Below are positions 22,090 through 33,371 of a stretch of DNA of 64,000 bases, piece after piece (within the stretch, counting starts at the first letter, position 1; each line of letters starts with the position of its first letter). The notes beneath the pieces were generated by a model. That model saw nothing but the letters and a program-made list of their open reading frames with translations, had not been told where the DNA came from and did not search any database. This DNA comes from Chalara sp. BL73 (Eukaryota > Ascomycota > Leotiomycetes > Helotiales). The stretch is from the NCBI GenBank assembly GCA_918026815.1, contig CAKJVC010000006.1, positions 1,302,001-1,366,000 of the forward strand, in the 5' to 3' direction. The position numbers and the translations under genes were made by a program.

Positions 22090-22127
22090 TGTTGGAATAC
22101 CTACCACGTGGCAAAAGGCGTAGTAGC
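22090..22127 (+). repeat. LTR-start-like repeat, copy A
   Basis: These 38 bases match 23218-23255 at 33 positions, and all five differences are transitions. The sequence begins TGTTGGAATACC, a common start for Ty1/copia LTRs. Its far end could not be located. Confidence 0.5.
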
Positions 22128-23217
22128 CGGGTTCCAGTTGGCGCAGGCTAGAAAATTCCTCGGCAAAAACGCCAAGAAATGCTCTAGCCTGGCTCAACTC
22201 TTTGTAGCCTGGGTGAACTTAAGCGAAAAACCAAATCTAGTTAGAATTATTCTTGGCATATGCTCAATATAGGCTTAGCGCATTTGTCTGGTATATGTTC
22301 AGCGAATGCTAAATATATACTTCATAAAGAATTCTACTTACAGTGCAAGGCGAATTGAGTGTCGCGAGGTTTTTAGTTAAGGATTTTTAGCCGGGCCTAT
22401 TTCAGACACTTGTGGCTGTGCACCCCTGCCCTCCTTGTACCCCAAGGTACTGTTGCTAATTGTCATCATAAAGCGGAGCCAATTCTTGCTCATACCATGC
22501 CCCACACTCAAGTTCACAGGTGCTTGTATAGTCTGAAGACTTTGCACTAGAGTAAAAACCTTATATTACCGTCGCCGCATCTCGCTCTCCAAGATTCTAG
22601 CTCAGCTGTGTTACCGTGGTCAGGGGCTTTCCAGGCTAATAACAATTGAATTATATATAAAGGGCACATACGGCAGGAAGAGGCGAAATCGTTCTCTGAG
22701 TAGTCTTGTTATCTGTTAGTAATCAGTAGTAGTAATTCACCATTGTACGGGTAGTATATAGCTATATATTGGATGAAACTTGGTCCTGAATACAGCGTCA
22801 CAAATCTCCAGTGAATTTTCTCCGAACATGCAACATGGAGATAGTAACCGCAACACTGTGTTACCGTGACAAGAAATTATTTGGAGAACGGTAACGAATA
22901 GTACGTTTTACTTTAAAAACCAAATAAGACGCATCAAGAGTCTCAGCGTGTCAGAGTAGCTTAGTAGCGATAATTCGAGTCGTTGTGGAACTGTACGACT
23001 TAACGATGCCCGCTCACGAAACTGTGCAGTCACTGCTATACATATGCTCTCCTAGCACTTATTTGTCCAGGTTATATCTTACTAGCTGCAGTAAATAATA
23101 CTAATCTACGGATCTTACATTACTAGTCTCGCACCACAGTGCACAGTCCATCATCCTCGAACTGGTATATACTCCATGTCACGGGGTAACCTGATAATTT
23201 ATGTCGGTTGCCTACAG

Positions 23218-23400
23218 TGTCGGAATGCCTATCACGTAGCGAAAGGCGTAGTAGCTATTGACTACGCTCTTGCTAGTATGATTGTAGTTCTGTTGTTCGT
23301 TTATTGATTATTCTAAGCGATGCGAGTTGTGGTGAGAACCAGGTCTCACGATTCCGGTGATCCGGTGGATCACGTGAAAGTTATTTACATGCATCCAACA
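23218..23400 (+). mobile_element. Probable solo LTR, copy B
   Basis: The segment starts TGTCGGAATGCC and ends ATCCAACA, giving the TG..CA ends and near-inverted TGTTGGA/TCCAACA termini expected of a copia-type LTR of 183 bp. No matching target duplication is visible at its flanks, so it may be rearranged. Confidence 0.45.
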
Positions 23401-23981
23401 ATTTACGAGACATCAAAATTGACCAAAATTCGTCAATGATCGACGAAAAAAAGCTAAACTCCCCAGGTTGCGGCAAGGGAATAACCACTATTCTCTCAAA
23501 TAGTTTTCAATGACTATGTACACGATTTTACAGTGATATTCACTCTCAATACCTGTCTCTCGGTGAGTTTCCCTACTCCCAAGGCACATCTTGAGAACTT
23601 TTGAAATAAACTGCAGAGTGGCATAGTAGCATCCAAGCCCAGATAGTGCTCGCACTATAGACTTGTGTTAGTGTATGAGAGACAGTGGTACTTGGGAAGC
23701 CTTACGACTTTCCTCCAAGGGTAATGGCAGTCTATCTCTCAAGGACTCTAGCTCGGCCCTAGATACATCTTTGTAAAGCCCTACGGCGAAGTTGTCGGAA
23801 ATGGAAGTAATGTCCCATTAGCAACAACAAAGAGTGACCTTCTCGTGAATCTTTTTAAGTTGTCTTATCAAGATCAGACGCCAACGAGTCGAATACTTCT
23901 CATCTACAAACAACGGCTCGCAGCACCGATCCAGACAAACCCGGTGCAGCACCTCGGCAGCCATCTCCCACAGACCAAATT

Positions 23982-25733
23982 TCATCGCCTTGTTTCTGCT
24001 CCAGAACTGTGCGGTCCTGCAGGTAGGTAAGTTCCCGACTCGTTGCGAGGCCACGTAACGCGATGCGTGACATCAAACACAGAGCTCTCATCAAACACAT
24101 CGTTAGAGCTAGACCTCATAATGTGCATAGCAATGCTCTGCGACCCTCCTACATCGACTTGCCGGCTTGCAGCTAGAGTACTTGACCCTACTGAATCTTG
24201 CACCTGTGCGTTGTTTTGCGTCAATCTTGGCTCGGTTTGTAGATCACGAATTCCGTCTTCCACCAGTGTGTCGCTGCTCATGCGAGCCATGGCGTTGTCG
24301 ACAATATCTGTTGACCCAATTGGGATAGTTACTGCATTTGAATGAGTTGGCATGGACGGTGCTCCAGGCGTGTGTTGAGCCTGATTTTGAACAGGGAGTA
24401 GCTCGATTTCGGGAGAGCTTCTAAGCGCTGCCTCTGGATGTTCCGGCCTGTACAGTTCTGAGAATTCGTTAGCAATGATTCGCACTGATAGGACTTTGTT
24501 TAATAATACCATAGCACTCGAAGAGCATGTCGTGTACCAATGGCAGCCATAGAATCAAGACTGTGACCTGGCCAAACCCCCATTCAGAGTCCTGGTATGC
24601 GTATCCCGTCGACAGCTGAAGATCTCGCCGTTGCGACTGCATTATAAAGAGGAATAATATGCTGTAGCTCAGCCAGTACACTGTGGCGAAAGAGACACCC
24701 ATAATAACCCCGAACCTGTCAGGCGTAGTTCCAAGAAACGTGCAAAACCTTTGGAAATATCCGGACAGTTTGGCGTACGCCCGTTTTATGAGCGTCCTAA
24801 CCCACTTGACGTAGTTCCAAATCACACAACCCAGGATAATAGCCCCAATAATCGACCCAAAGCAGATCAAATAAAAGTTCGTCTCCTGCCTAGCCTCCTC
24901 TTTCGTGCGTGGTGCCTTTCCCGACGAGAGAGAGTAGTCCCGTTCGGTAACGCAATATATGGTGATTTGTCTGAGGATCTCCGCCTTGGAGCTCGGATAG
25001 CCATTCATGGATACAACCACGAAGAAGAGAATAAGGACGACAGAAGCGTAAAGTGATGTAACGACGTCTCTGCGCGTGTTGAAGCCCAATGTATGGGTAT
25101 AACAAACTGTTGCTCCCATAATGATGAAAAACTGATATATTGCGAGCCACTGCATGAACGAAAGTTCTGCAAGGGGAGGGGCCTTTGTAATCCGGATTAC
25201 CGAGGCCACGTAGGTGGCAAAAGCGAGGAAGACGTTGCCTTGGTAGACGGTCGCCGAGAGTTTCGCCATGGACTTGACGAGGTGGTTTCCAGACGGGTCG
25301 ACATGGAATCTGAGTACAAGGACTAAAATAGCTAGAACAGGCCCGAATATAAAGGTGAGAAGGCCTTGGATGCCATAAGATACCATTGCCTAACGTGTTT
25401 CGTACTTTAGCTCCTGGCTCTGTTCGTGAATTCGGGTACCTTAAGTAAGGGAGTGTGACTTACCCCAACGCCAGAGATATCAGGATTTCCAGACCCATAC
25501 ATAAGCGGGCAAACAGTCGCACATTTCTCCACAAGCAGGGAGACGTTGTAGTCCTGCCACTCGGACTCAATGCGATCAAGTAAGCTGATTCTGTCCGTGA
25601 ACCCACACGGGTGGCTCTCTGTGGGCGAGGCTGGTGGCAACGTTGTTAGAGTGGCCGTGGCCAGGTCTGTTATAGCACACGAAGAAAATTGAACTACTGC
25701 CACCAGCAGAATAAGACTACTTGGCTTGAACAT
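23982..25733 (-). CDS. Secreted-lead polytopic membrane protein, unknown function
   Basis: The exons are 25733-25464, 25389-24510 and 24457-23982 (541 aa). The introns are 74 nt (GTAAGT..TTAG) and 52 nt (GTATTA, GCTAAC branch site, CTCAG), both frame-consistent. A signal peptide (SLILLVAVVQFSSCA) leads into an extracellular segment with three cysteines. Then GSGNPDISGVG runs straight into the first of about six or seven transmembrane helices (GLLTFIFGPVLAILVLVL and others). The NPDISG-x-G motif ahead of the helices recurs in a fungal-specific family of membrane proteins. The last 160 residues are hydrophilic, Ser/Thr-rich and probably cytoplasmic. I do not know its function; a receptor-like or channel-like role is possible but unsupported. 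Confidence 0.72.
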
Positions 25734-25896
25734 GTCTCCGAATTCAGCGTCAAAAAACCAATAGGTTAAGGTCCGAAGGGAGTTTGAAAAACAAGAGGGT
25801 TGTCTGCGTCATTGCGGCTGCGGCTGAGGGTTGAGGCTCATTAAAGTTAGCTCTGCGACACGGATGCATGTCTCAGAACACCCTCAAGATCAGCCA

Positions 25897-26342
25897 CATT
25901 CATTGGGTACGATTAAAACATAGACTATTAGGGCCTTGGCATCCTTAACACACCAAAAACACGGCATGCCGCTTTTAATTTTGCCGACTCAGAGCTTAGC
26001 GAAAATTGGATGTTGCAATTTTGCGCAACTTTATAATATAACACTTAATTAAACAACAACGAAAAAAATTACAACTTGATTTGTTTAAATTCAATAGATT
26101 CAATTAAAGCAAATTATAAAAATATATATTTATATATGTTTTGTTGTACGTTTTATTGTAAAAAGAAAAAAACAATTTCAAGTAAAATCGGGTTTAGCGT
26201 ATTTCGCTTAGTACAACAGCAAAGCAAAATATTCAAAAATAGGAAAGCGGGGAAAAGGCTGCGCTTAAATATCTTAATAAAGGAAATAGCGGGTATGTGC
26301 CAAGGCCCTAATGGTCTACGTTTTAATCGTACCCCATTCATT
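25897..26342. mobile_element. 430-bp MITE with 8-bp target duplication (hAT-like)
   Basis: Bases 25905-25941 and 26298-26334 are 37-bp terminal inverted repeats with two mismatches, both transitions, beginning GGGTACGATTAAAAC. Exact 8-bp duplications, CATTCATT, flank the element at 25897-25904 and 26335-26342. The interior is strongly A/T-rich and has no transposase. An 8-bp target duplication is the hallmark of hAT-superfamily insertions, so this is best read as a non-autonomous hAT-like element. The TIR sequence itself is not one I recognise. Confidence 0.8.
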
Positions 26343-27229
26343 GCAGCTGAAAAAGACGGCGCTTACGCAGTATAAGGGGGAGCCATCTACAGGAGACTTT
26401 TTGCGAGATTGGCAGTGGGTTCTATCCACTCACCGACGAGTTCGATCAAAGTGAGCCATGTACTACCTAGCCAAATCGTCGTTTTACAACTTAATCCTCT
26501 TGGCAATTGTGCTCTCAGCATGCCTCTACGGTACGCAGCGTGGAGAGGAGACAGGCGGCATTCACTGCCACTATAGCGCGAGCTCGCACGGAGAGAAAAC
26601 GGCATGTTCCACATCTCCAACATCGGAGGAGGGAAACACTATTCGAGAAGCTGGTGAAGCCGACGTCCACTACGGCTTCTTCAGAGACTTCTCAGTTAGA
26701 AGGCATCGGGTGGAAACACAGTTCACATGAAGAAACTGAAGAAAGGTCTGCAACTGTCAACAATAAGATCTAGGTGCTTGGTAGTGTCGTAGATCTTGAC
26801 TCTAACCTGCCAGACACACTTCATGACTCTTCTAGGAGTCCTGAGGTGTTCATTGAAGAGACTTCTGTAGGCAGTACAAGTTCGAGAGGATTATGATCAC
26901 AGTGATAGATGCATTTTCGACTGGCCGCTAACGACACCTTCTTCTGCTATCACAACGGTACACCACCGTTCTAACTGGGCAGGAGTTACGAGATGTAAGT
27001 TTCACGTAAACCGTTGAGGCCCATAAGTAGGAGGTTCTACGGGCTTCCATAAAAGTCCCTCTGTTCGCTAATTCTATAACACTGCCAAAACCATAAAATA
27101 ATATCTACAAACATCTTCATCGGAGTGACAATAAGAACAAGATATATAGCGCAAATTGATGTGCCATTCATCAAAAGGGTGACAGCCAGTTGCCGGCTTT
27201 GCTAGCGCAATACTATTCATCGCTACGAT
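26343..27229. other. Unassigned degenerate sequence
   Basis: There are broken open frames on the plus strand (for example 26458-26730) with no recognised domain. The stretch may be the decayed 5' part of the HET relic that follows, or retroelement debris. I cannot decide. Confidence 0.35.
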
Positions 27230-27818
27230 ATGCCACAGCTTGACCGCAATCGAGAGCATTTAGGTCAAGGCGAATCAGTGAATCTGCTTATAAGACTTAA
27301 GGACTCCGAAAATAGGTGGGCAGGAATGCTCTATTCAAACATTTCCAGTGTCGAAGGCATACAGGAATTGGCGGACAAGGATTGCGAGGTTATAGAAATC
27401 TCCTGTGGGATTGCGCAGGACGTTTGCTATACTGTCCCAATGTGGCTTCAGAGTTCACACTGTAGGTAGTATAGGTTTACGGACCCGCATGTGACTCACC
27501 AAGTTCACGTGGTCCGTACAACCCCCATTTTCATAGGATCTAGAGTAGAACCTAATACAACAACAATTACCATACCCATCAAGAACGTGAGCGTGGCCTA
27601 TAAAGTAGAGCTACGCCCGTTGCCCCATGGAAGGTAAGGAAGGGCCATACCAATACACGCACATCGATAAGATAACATCCCTGAAGACCTACGAATTCTA
27701 TAACGTTATGTGGATTGAAAAGATTAGTGAAGCTTCATATAGAAAGGCGATCGGCAGATTTCGGAAAAACGCTTGGATGCAAGGGGAGATAAAACGGGTA
27801 AAAGTTATTTTAGGATAG
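27230..27818 (+). pseudogene. 3' remnant of a HET-domain gene
   Basis: Two coding-like pieces read as the tail of a HET protein. The frame at 27230-27469 contains RWAGMLYSNI, then DKDCEVIEISCGIAQDV, a segment seen near the end of HET proteins. The frame at 27627-27818 contains YEFYNVMWIEK, YRKAIGRFRKNAWM and ends KVILG, the usual closing motif. The two may have been joined by an intron. No HET core domain lies upstream in the window, so the gene is 5'-truncated. It is a third HET locus in this region in addition to the two intact genes. Confidence 0.5.
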
Positions 27819-28377
27819 TATTGTATTTATTTAGAAGAATGCGTAATAGATATTCCTGCATGACGGAAGTGATTCTCTGTAATGTATAGGCGCTATTGCC
27901 TCTCCAGAGAATCAGTCAGATTGACAATATACAGCATAAAGAAGTTCGCCAAGATCTTTCGTACCATCGAACTAATATCAGGTAAATTCTTCAAAGAGCT
28001 CAAGACCGAGGTATACTCCGCTTCATAAATAAATATTCTCCAAAGCCAGGACGCTAGCACCACCTGTCAGAAACTCATAGATGCTGATATCGCTTTCGCC
28101 TCCATTTTTCTCTCCGACAGCCTAGAGTCGAGAGACCTCCGAATCGCTCGTGCCCAAGTTATATCTCGTCCTCTCTTTGTAGCATTGTCTGGCAGTCTTT
28201 CTTCTCCAAGAGGACCGTTCCATACCCGGACTTTATCTCCGTCCTTAGTGATATGTCGGCTGAGCTTGCCAAAGCCAAGTACGGGAACACTTCTGGTCCA
28301 CAAGCAGCTGGTATCTGGCGTGCGCTCACAATGCGTGCATTTCAATCCTTGCCGCCTGCTCCCCAGCTACCAACGGC
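27819..28377. other. Intergenic, nothing recognised
   Basis: No convincing coding frame or repeat was found between the HET relic and the next coding-like fragment. Confidence 0.4.
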
Positions 28378-28761
28378 TGTTCCGCCGATGTTGTATCTTC
28401 CACACGGCCCCGTATCTTTACTCTCTTCCCGCACGTTACCGCCTTGGAAATGCCCGTTCACGCTGACGCGTTTGCGAGTCTGCCTGGAAGTTGGCCAAAG
28501 TATAACCAGGAGCCACGCATGGTCGAGACCTGTATACATCCTGGGACGAGACTACCAGAATAGTCGGGTCTAGTGTTGAAAGGAAAAGAAGGGGAGGAAT
28601 GGAGGAGGGAATGCATGGAGGAAGAGCGTATTCGAGACGAGCTAGCGGCGCTCGAGAAGCAAAAGCGGGAGTTGGAAGCCCGTGGTGGGCAGAATGCACA
28701 TAGCAGGAATGGTTCGGTAGCTGGGTCAGTATCAGGGCCGACGAGTCCAACCGCACTGTGA
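28378..28761 (+). pseudogene. Unidentified gene tail with coiled coil
   Basis: The plus-strand frame 1 is open except for one TAG near 28561. It first gives HADAFASLPGSWPKYNQEP and RMVETCIHPGTRLP, then EGEEWRRECMEEERIRDELA and LEKQKRELEARGG, a clear short coiled coil. It ends with a Ser/Gly/Pro tail and a TGA at 28759-28761. The composition looks protein-coding and the coiled coil is typical of fungal regulatory proteins. I do not recognise the family, and no start is evident. Confidence 0.35.
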
Positions 28762-29528
28762 ATGGGGCGGAAAGTAGTGGCTGAGCAGGACTAGGAATGC
28801 ACTTTGGTATGGCCAATGCCTCGAACGTAGCCAAATAACCAGGAGGAATCGACATACACCAATTAATCGAGCCTCTTCTTTTCCAGCTTCTTAGCTTTAA
28901 TAACTTTATTAAATTCTATTTAACCTTTCCAGCAATTTTAGCTTGACTATCTCGATTTTTGCTAGCGAATAAACTATTGCTTCCGCATCAGGTTCTCTAC
29001 TCAAAATCAAGTTTTCTCTTCTTTCTCTTTTCGATTTCTTTTTATAAAATAGTTTCGTTAAGGCTTTCATTTTCGTATTCCTATATATCGGCTTGTAAGA
29101 GTCGTAGGTGGGGCGAAACGATTCGTAGGTGTGGGACCCGATTCTCATCGCCTCTGCCCCTGAAATTGTGGGGAAAGAGCATAATTCGGTTCCCCAGCGC
29201 TGACGCACTTATTGTGGTGGCGCTTAACGGACACTAGAAATAGGCATTTGGTAGTTGAAAACTGATTAGCAGAGCCCCGAGAGCCGTTTTTAGCCCCAGC
29301 TCACATTGAGAACGGAAACGTGTTCTGATTTTTAATTCGTTATATTCAAGCTCGGCGTCGAGTAGCCTAAGAGTGTAACCCAGACCTACAAGACGAGCAT
29401 ACGTGTGATGCGGCGTCCTTCAATTCCAATCAGCTTGTTATTCTAGACGAAACTGGAGCGGATAGATCCATCGGGATCCATGGCAATTTTCCAAGACGAC
29501 CACCACCTTAACCATCAGACTGCAACAA
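28762..29528. other. Intergenic, nothing recognised
   Basis: This stretch is A/T-rich at 28890-29080 and more balanced after that. No gene or repeat could be supported. Confidence 0.4.
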
Positions 29529-30610
29529 TTACCCGACTAAGTAATTCAAGCCCTGCTTCTCTTGCTCCTGGTCGATATCTACTTCAGCATTCCGATAGAC
29601 TTTCATGGTCGCAATAGCATCTTCTACGCTTGAAATTCGACCCTGCTTAGTCGGATGACCCAGCAGCTCCAGCGCCAGATTCTGAAGACTTGGGCCCTGA
29701 TGAGCGCCGCGACTGGCGTATTGGCGATACGCGCTATACTTTTGTGTATCACGGACTATTATATTTCCGAATATGACAGGAATGGGCCGCAAAACGACAC
29801 CCTGAAACCGCAGGATGTAAGAAGATAAATCTACTGTGGTAACCTTCAGATCTTTTTGAATATCGTGGCTGATCACAATGTGGTCACGGAGAAGCTCGAC
29901 CAGATGGGCCTGGACTTCAGAAAAAAGGTTGAGTACCACTCCGCAGATCGATGTCGTTCCAGCCAATTCCGGAAAACTTTTTGTCAGTGTTTGTAACGCT
30001 GATTGGTTCGGAATAGCACACAAATGTATCGAAGATGGTTTCGCCAATGCAATTGACAACAGAGACGGGGCCGAGGACCTGGCCGATATTGGTCCGCATC
30101 ATTTCGCAGTCAATGGCGATTTTCTTGGTGAGGATGTTAAAGTGCGGGCCCACTGGATTCGTGAATCCATTTGATGTTATGTCCATCTTGCTCCGTCGTT
30201 AAATTAATATTCAGAATCTGATTAATGTTCTGGAATATACTCCAGGGTATTTCACGGTCTAGACGGAAAAGCATATATGCATGCATGGACGAACTATAAT
30301 CTTGCCAAGCGATAAATTGCTCATACGTAAGCAAAATATGATTCTGTGTAAGTTGTTTGGAACAGATGTTCGGCGAGCTCAAGGCATACATTAGAGAGGC
30401 TTGGGATGAGCATATAGGTTTTGTCGAGGCTGGTTTGTAGGGTTTCTTGGAAGAATGTATCACTGCTGTGGGTGCCCGAAAGGTAAGTGCAGGGGTCATT
30501 TCCGCTGTGCTGGTATTTTGATAGATTTTGCTATCCGGGCAGCTTTCCAGTGTTGTGTAACTACAACTCATTGTTATCAACCAATGGCCAAGTGACACAA
30601 ATCCATCCAT
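29529..30610 (-). pseudogene. REX4-like 3'-5' RNA exonuclease, frameshifted
   Basis: The DEDD exonuclease core is clear. KKIAIDCEMM (motif Exo I) comes first, then VSVVNCIGETIFDTFV. FSEVQAHLVELLRDHIVISH with DIQKDLK (Exo II) follows, then VRDTQKYSAYRQYA and SLQNLALELLG, and ISSVEDAIATMKVYR (Exo III). This matches REX4/XPMC2-type nucleases that act in rRNA processing. Two defects are visible. At a run of six T (plus-strand A6 at 29921-29926) the frame jumps between the Exo I and Exo II parts; one base fewer would join them. The Exo III histidine (usually HSSVEDA) is isoleucine. The preceding part, from the ATG at 30610 (SSSMHAYMLFRLDREIPWS), ends in a different frame near 30140. I call it a pseudogene. 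A homopolymer sequencing error could explain the T6 jump but not the missing histidine. Confidence 0.65.
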
Positions 30611-32174
30611 GGTTTCAGCCCAGTTCTCGTGAAAAAAAAGCACTCAACAACGTCCGTAGTCGGAATCGTCGATGCTGCTTTCCATTATTCAAAGTCACAT
30701 AGTTGATCACTCTTTACGTTCTGTTATCTAAGCAGCGACACACGAGATTCCGTCTATACTGTGGTTTGTGCATCGTCTGATTCGGAGGTATGCGCACGAG
30801 AGATAACCCGCACTTAACTCGACGTAGTCGCCACATTTGAACGTCTATCGACGAGAAATTATGATGGATCCACACGACACTCAGCAATTTTATGGGGGAG
30901 GCGGATGGTTATTGAAAACCTCGGACCGGGGGCATTAGACGGGACTAATCTGCGAATGGAGCATAATATCAAGATGTTTACAGTTGTGGCAAAGCTGTTT
31001 GACTGGTTCCGGGAACGATTTACGATCATCAAGATAGTATCAACCATCGAAAGTAGTCCCCCAACACATTGTTACCTTGGACGTGCTGGAACGAGCCGAC
31101 ACAAGAAACGAGGAAAGAGGCACAGCCTCATCCTGGGTTTATCATGCAGAGAGGAATGATTGGCAGAGCCAAGCCCTAGGCCACGAAATATAGTGGGGAA
31201 CCCATGCCCAAAGAAGGAATAGCGTCTGCACATTCAGGATCTTCCATGTAATACGTCGAAATGGCCATCACAAGAAAAATTCATCCTCCTCTGCTTGACA
31301 AGGCTGAGCCAAGTGGTGGATTTAGAGAGCGCGCTATCTTATTAGAATATCATTTTGCAATTAGCCCCAGAATCCAATGTGACCAGTCACGGTCACTCCT
31401 TATACGCGAGGAATATCCCGACACTATTGTTTAACAGACAAACTTTTGCAGATCAACTTGTTTTGGAGACAAAATTCTGGAGATATAACTGTTCTGAGGA
31501 TAATATCCATAATATAGTGTAGACAAATCTGGATAGAACAGTCCCAAAAATAAGATTCTAACCGACATCTCTGCGAGAGAGTCCTATAGTCAACTGGTAC
31601 ATCACAAAAATCTTCATACAAAAATACTATTTGTCTCTTAACCTCCAAAATTATATTCTAGACTTTTTAAATTTTTACTTGTATAATATATTCAAGTGAG
31701 CCTGTGCGAGGATCTATTAATTATACTTTCGTTATCGCCAAGCTTGACCTTGCTTTTTCTATACTACGAAGTTTCGACATTATAACAATTTTCTTGTAAC
31801 AAGAGCCTCTGGAAGTGATATTAAGTGATTTAATTATCTTACAAACGCTTACTCAATGTTTTATTTCAGAATGGGAGTAGGTTTTTGTCCGAGAGAAATG
31901 GATGGCTAGGAGCCAAAAGCTATAACTCGGCTGCTTTCAGTCCGAGCATCGCTGCTTTACAGTTCTCCTGTGGCTGAAACTTTTACGGCCATGAGGCATC
32001 TTTTTTGCGGGCGTCTCATATGCAGGACATGTCAGACCAACACCAACACTACATAACCGAAAACACGTGAAGGTCTTGGGGATTGATAAATCCTTCACAA
32101 TTCACCACCGTCTCTATCCAGCCATCAACTAAATCGTTATCAAAGTCATCTAACATCTAAATAGCATCTGAAAC
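30611..32174. other. Intergenic, nothing recognised
   Basis: About 1.5 kb with no supported gene. The portion at 31640-31860 is A/T-rich. The last 100 bases are probably promoter and 5' UTR of the methyltransferase gene. Confidence 0.45.
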
Positions 32175-33371
32175 ATGGCCACTGAGGTTGCTCCGCTGCT
32201 TGCAAAGCTCACCATCGACACACAGCACGATCTGCTAGATTTGGAGCCTTCCAAGGCTACCAAGCCGTCAAATAGTGTCCTAAGCCCTAGGCCCGTGAGG
32301 ATTACGAACGCAGACAAAATCCTGAAGAGCTACCTCTGCAAGATAGAACCCGTGTTCAGAAGTCTAGATCAGCTTCGAGAGAAAGTATGACGTGCCGCTA
32401 CTCTACCCGGATACACGAACTGATTCTATCTATAGGGTTGGTCAAATCCGAACGGCGATATATATTTCGACACCCTCCGCAAGAGAGCAGACAATGCAGA
32501 CGAAGATGGCCAAAAGCGGTTTTATAAGATGAATAAGAATATTGGCAGGGACCTGGCTAAGGCTGGAGCGTTCGCGGTCACTAGCGACACTACAGTTCAG
32601 GCGTTGAACCTCTGCATGGCTCCCGGCGGATATACTTGGAGCTTGCTGCAAGTCAACCCAGATGCTCGTATCAGCGGTATAACGCTCCCTCCTGAAATGG
32701 GCGGCCACCCAATGCGTCTACCATATGGCAACGAAGATCCTCGCGTCCAGGTGGTATTCATGGACATTACTATGATGGCGGCAGAATTTGGCACTCCCGT
32801 GCCAGAAATACCTTCTCGGCATCCAGAAGCCGCTAATTTCGTCACCCCAGCCCCGTATCAAGGCGCTGATTTTGATATTGTTCTTTGCGACGGCCAAGTG
32901 CTGCGAACGCATAGAAGAGCAGAATACAGACAGGATCGGGAAGCGCTTCGACTCACGATCTCGCAGCTGATCTTTGGCATGAAGCGGATTAAGACAGGCG
33001 GGACACTTATTATTCTGCTTCACAAGGTGGATTGTTGGCATAGCGTCGAGCTGCTGCATTGTTTTGAAGAATTCTCAAAGATACAGCTGTTCAAACCTGC
33101 GAAAATCCATGCACAGCGCTCTTCCTTCTATCTTATCGCGAAAGATATTCGGCCGAGGCACCCAAAGGCGATCGAGGCTATTCAAAAATGGCAGAAAGAT
33201 TGGTGGAACGCAACGTTTGGTGGGGCGGAATGTACTGGCCAAGACAAAGAGGAAGACGAATGGAGAGTGTCTTCTGTTCTGGATTCCTTCGGGCCTAAGC
33301 TAGTAGCTCTGGGTACGCCCATCTGGAATGTCCAGTTAGGTGCACTAAGAAAGGCTTCTTATACGAAGTAG
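32175..33371 (+). CDS. FtsJ/RrmJ-type SAM-dependent methyltransferase
   Basis: The exons are 32175-32384 and 32436-33371 (381 aa). The 51-nt intron (GTATGA..CTATAG) falls between codons. The SAM-binding motif I is ALNLCMAPGGYTWSLLQ (about residues 107-123). Motif IV is FDIVLCDGQVL, and the later strand TLIILLHKVDCW carries the catalytic-type lysine. This layout is that of FtsJ/RrmJ 2'-O-ribose methyltransferases. The closing segment reads HAQRSSFYLIAKD. In canonical enzymes a glutamate of the K-D-K-E tetrad lies here (RSSE-type), and it is Phe in this protein, so activity or substrate may differ. The N-terminal 70 residues are a family-specific helical extension. The RNA substrate is unknown. 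The gene stands alone between two pseudogene-rich stretches. Confidence 0.78.

Larger units (their letters stand above)
21329..23981. other. Gene-free stretch with LTR-like relics
   Basis: No gene is supported over 2.6 kb. It holds two copies of a TGTYGGAATRCC-type LTR start (22090 and 23218). It also holds a duplicated GTGTTACCGTG motif (about 22607 and 22858) and a TATATATAAAGG TATA box near 22655, which would suit the promoter inside an old LTR. I interpret the region as degraded retrotransposon sequence. Confidence 0.45.
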
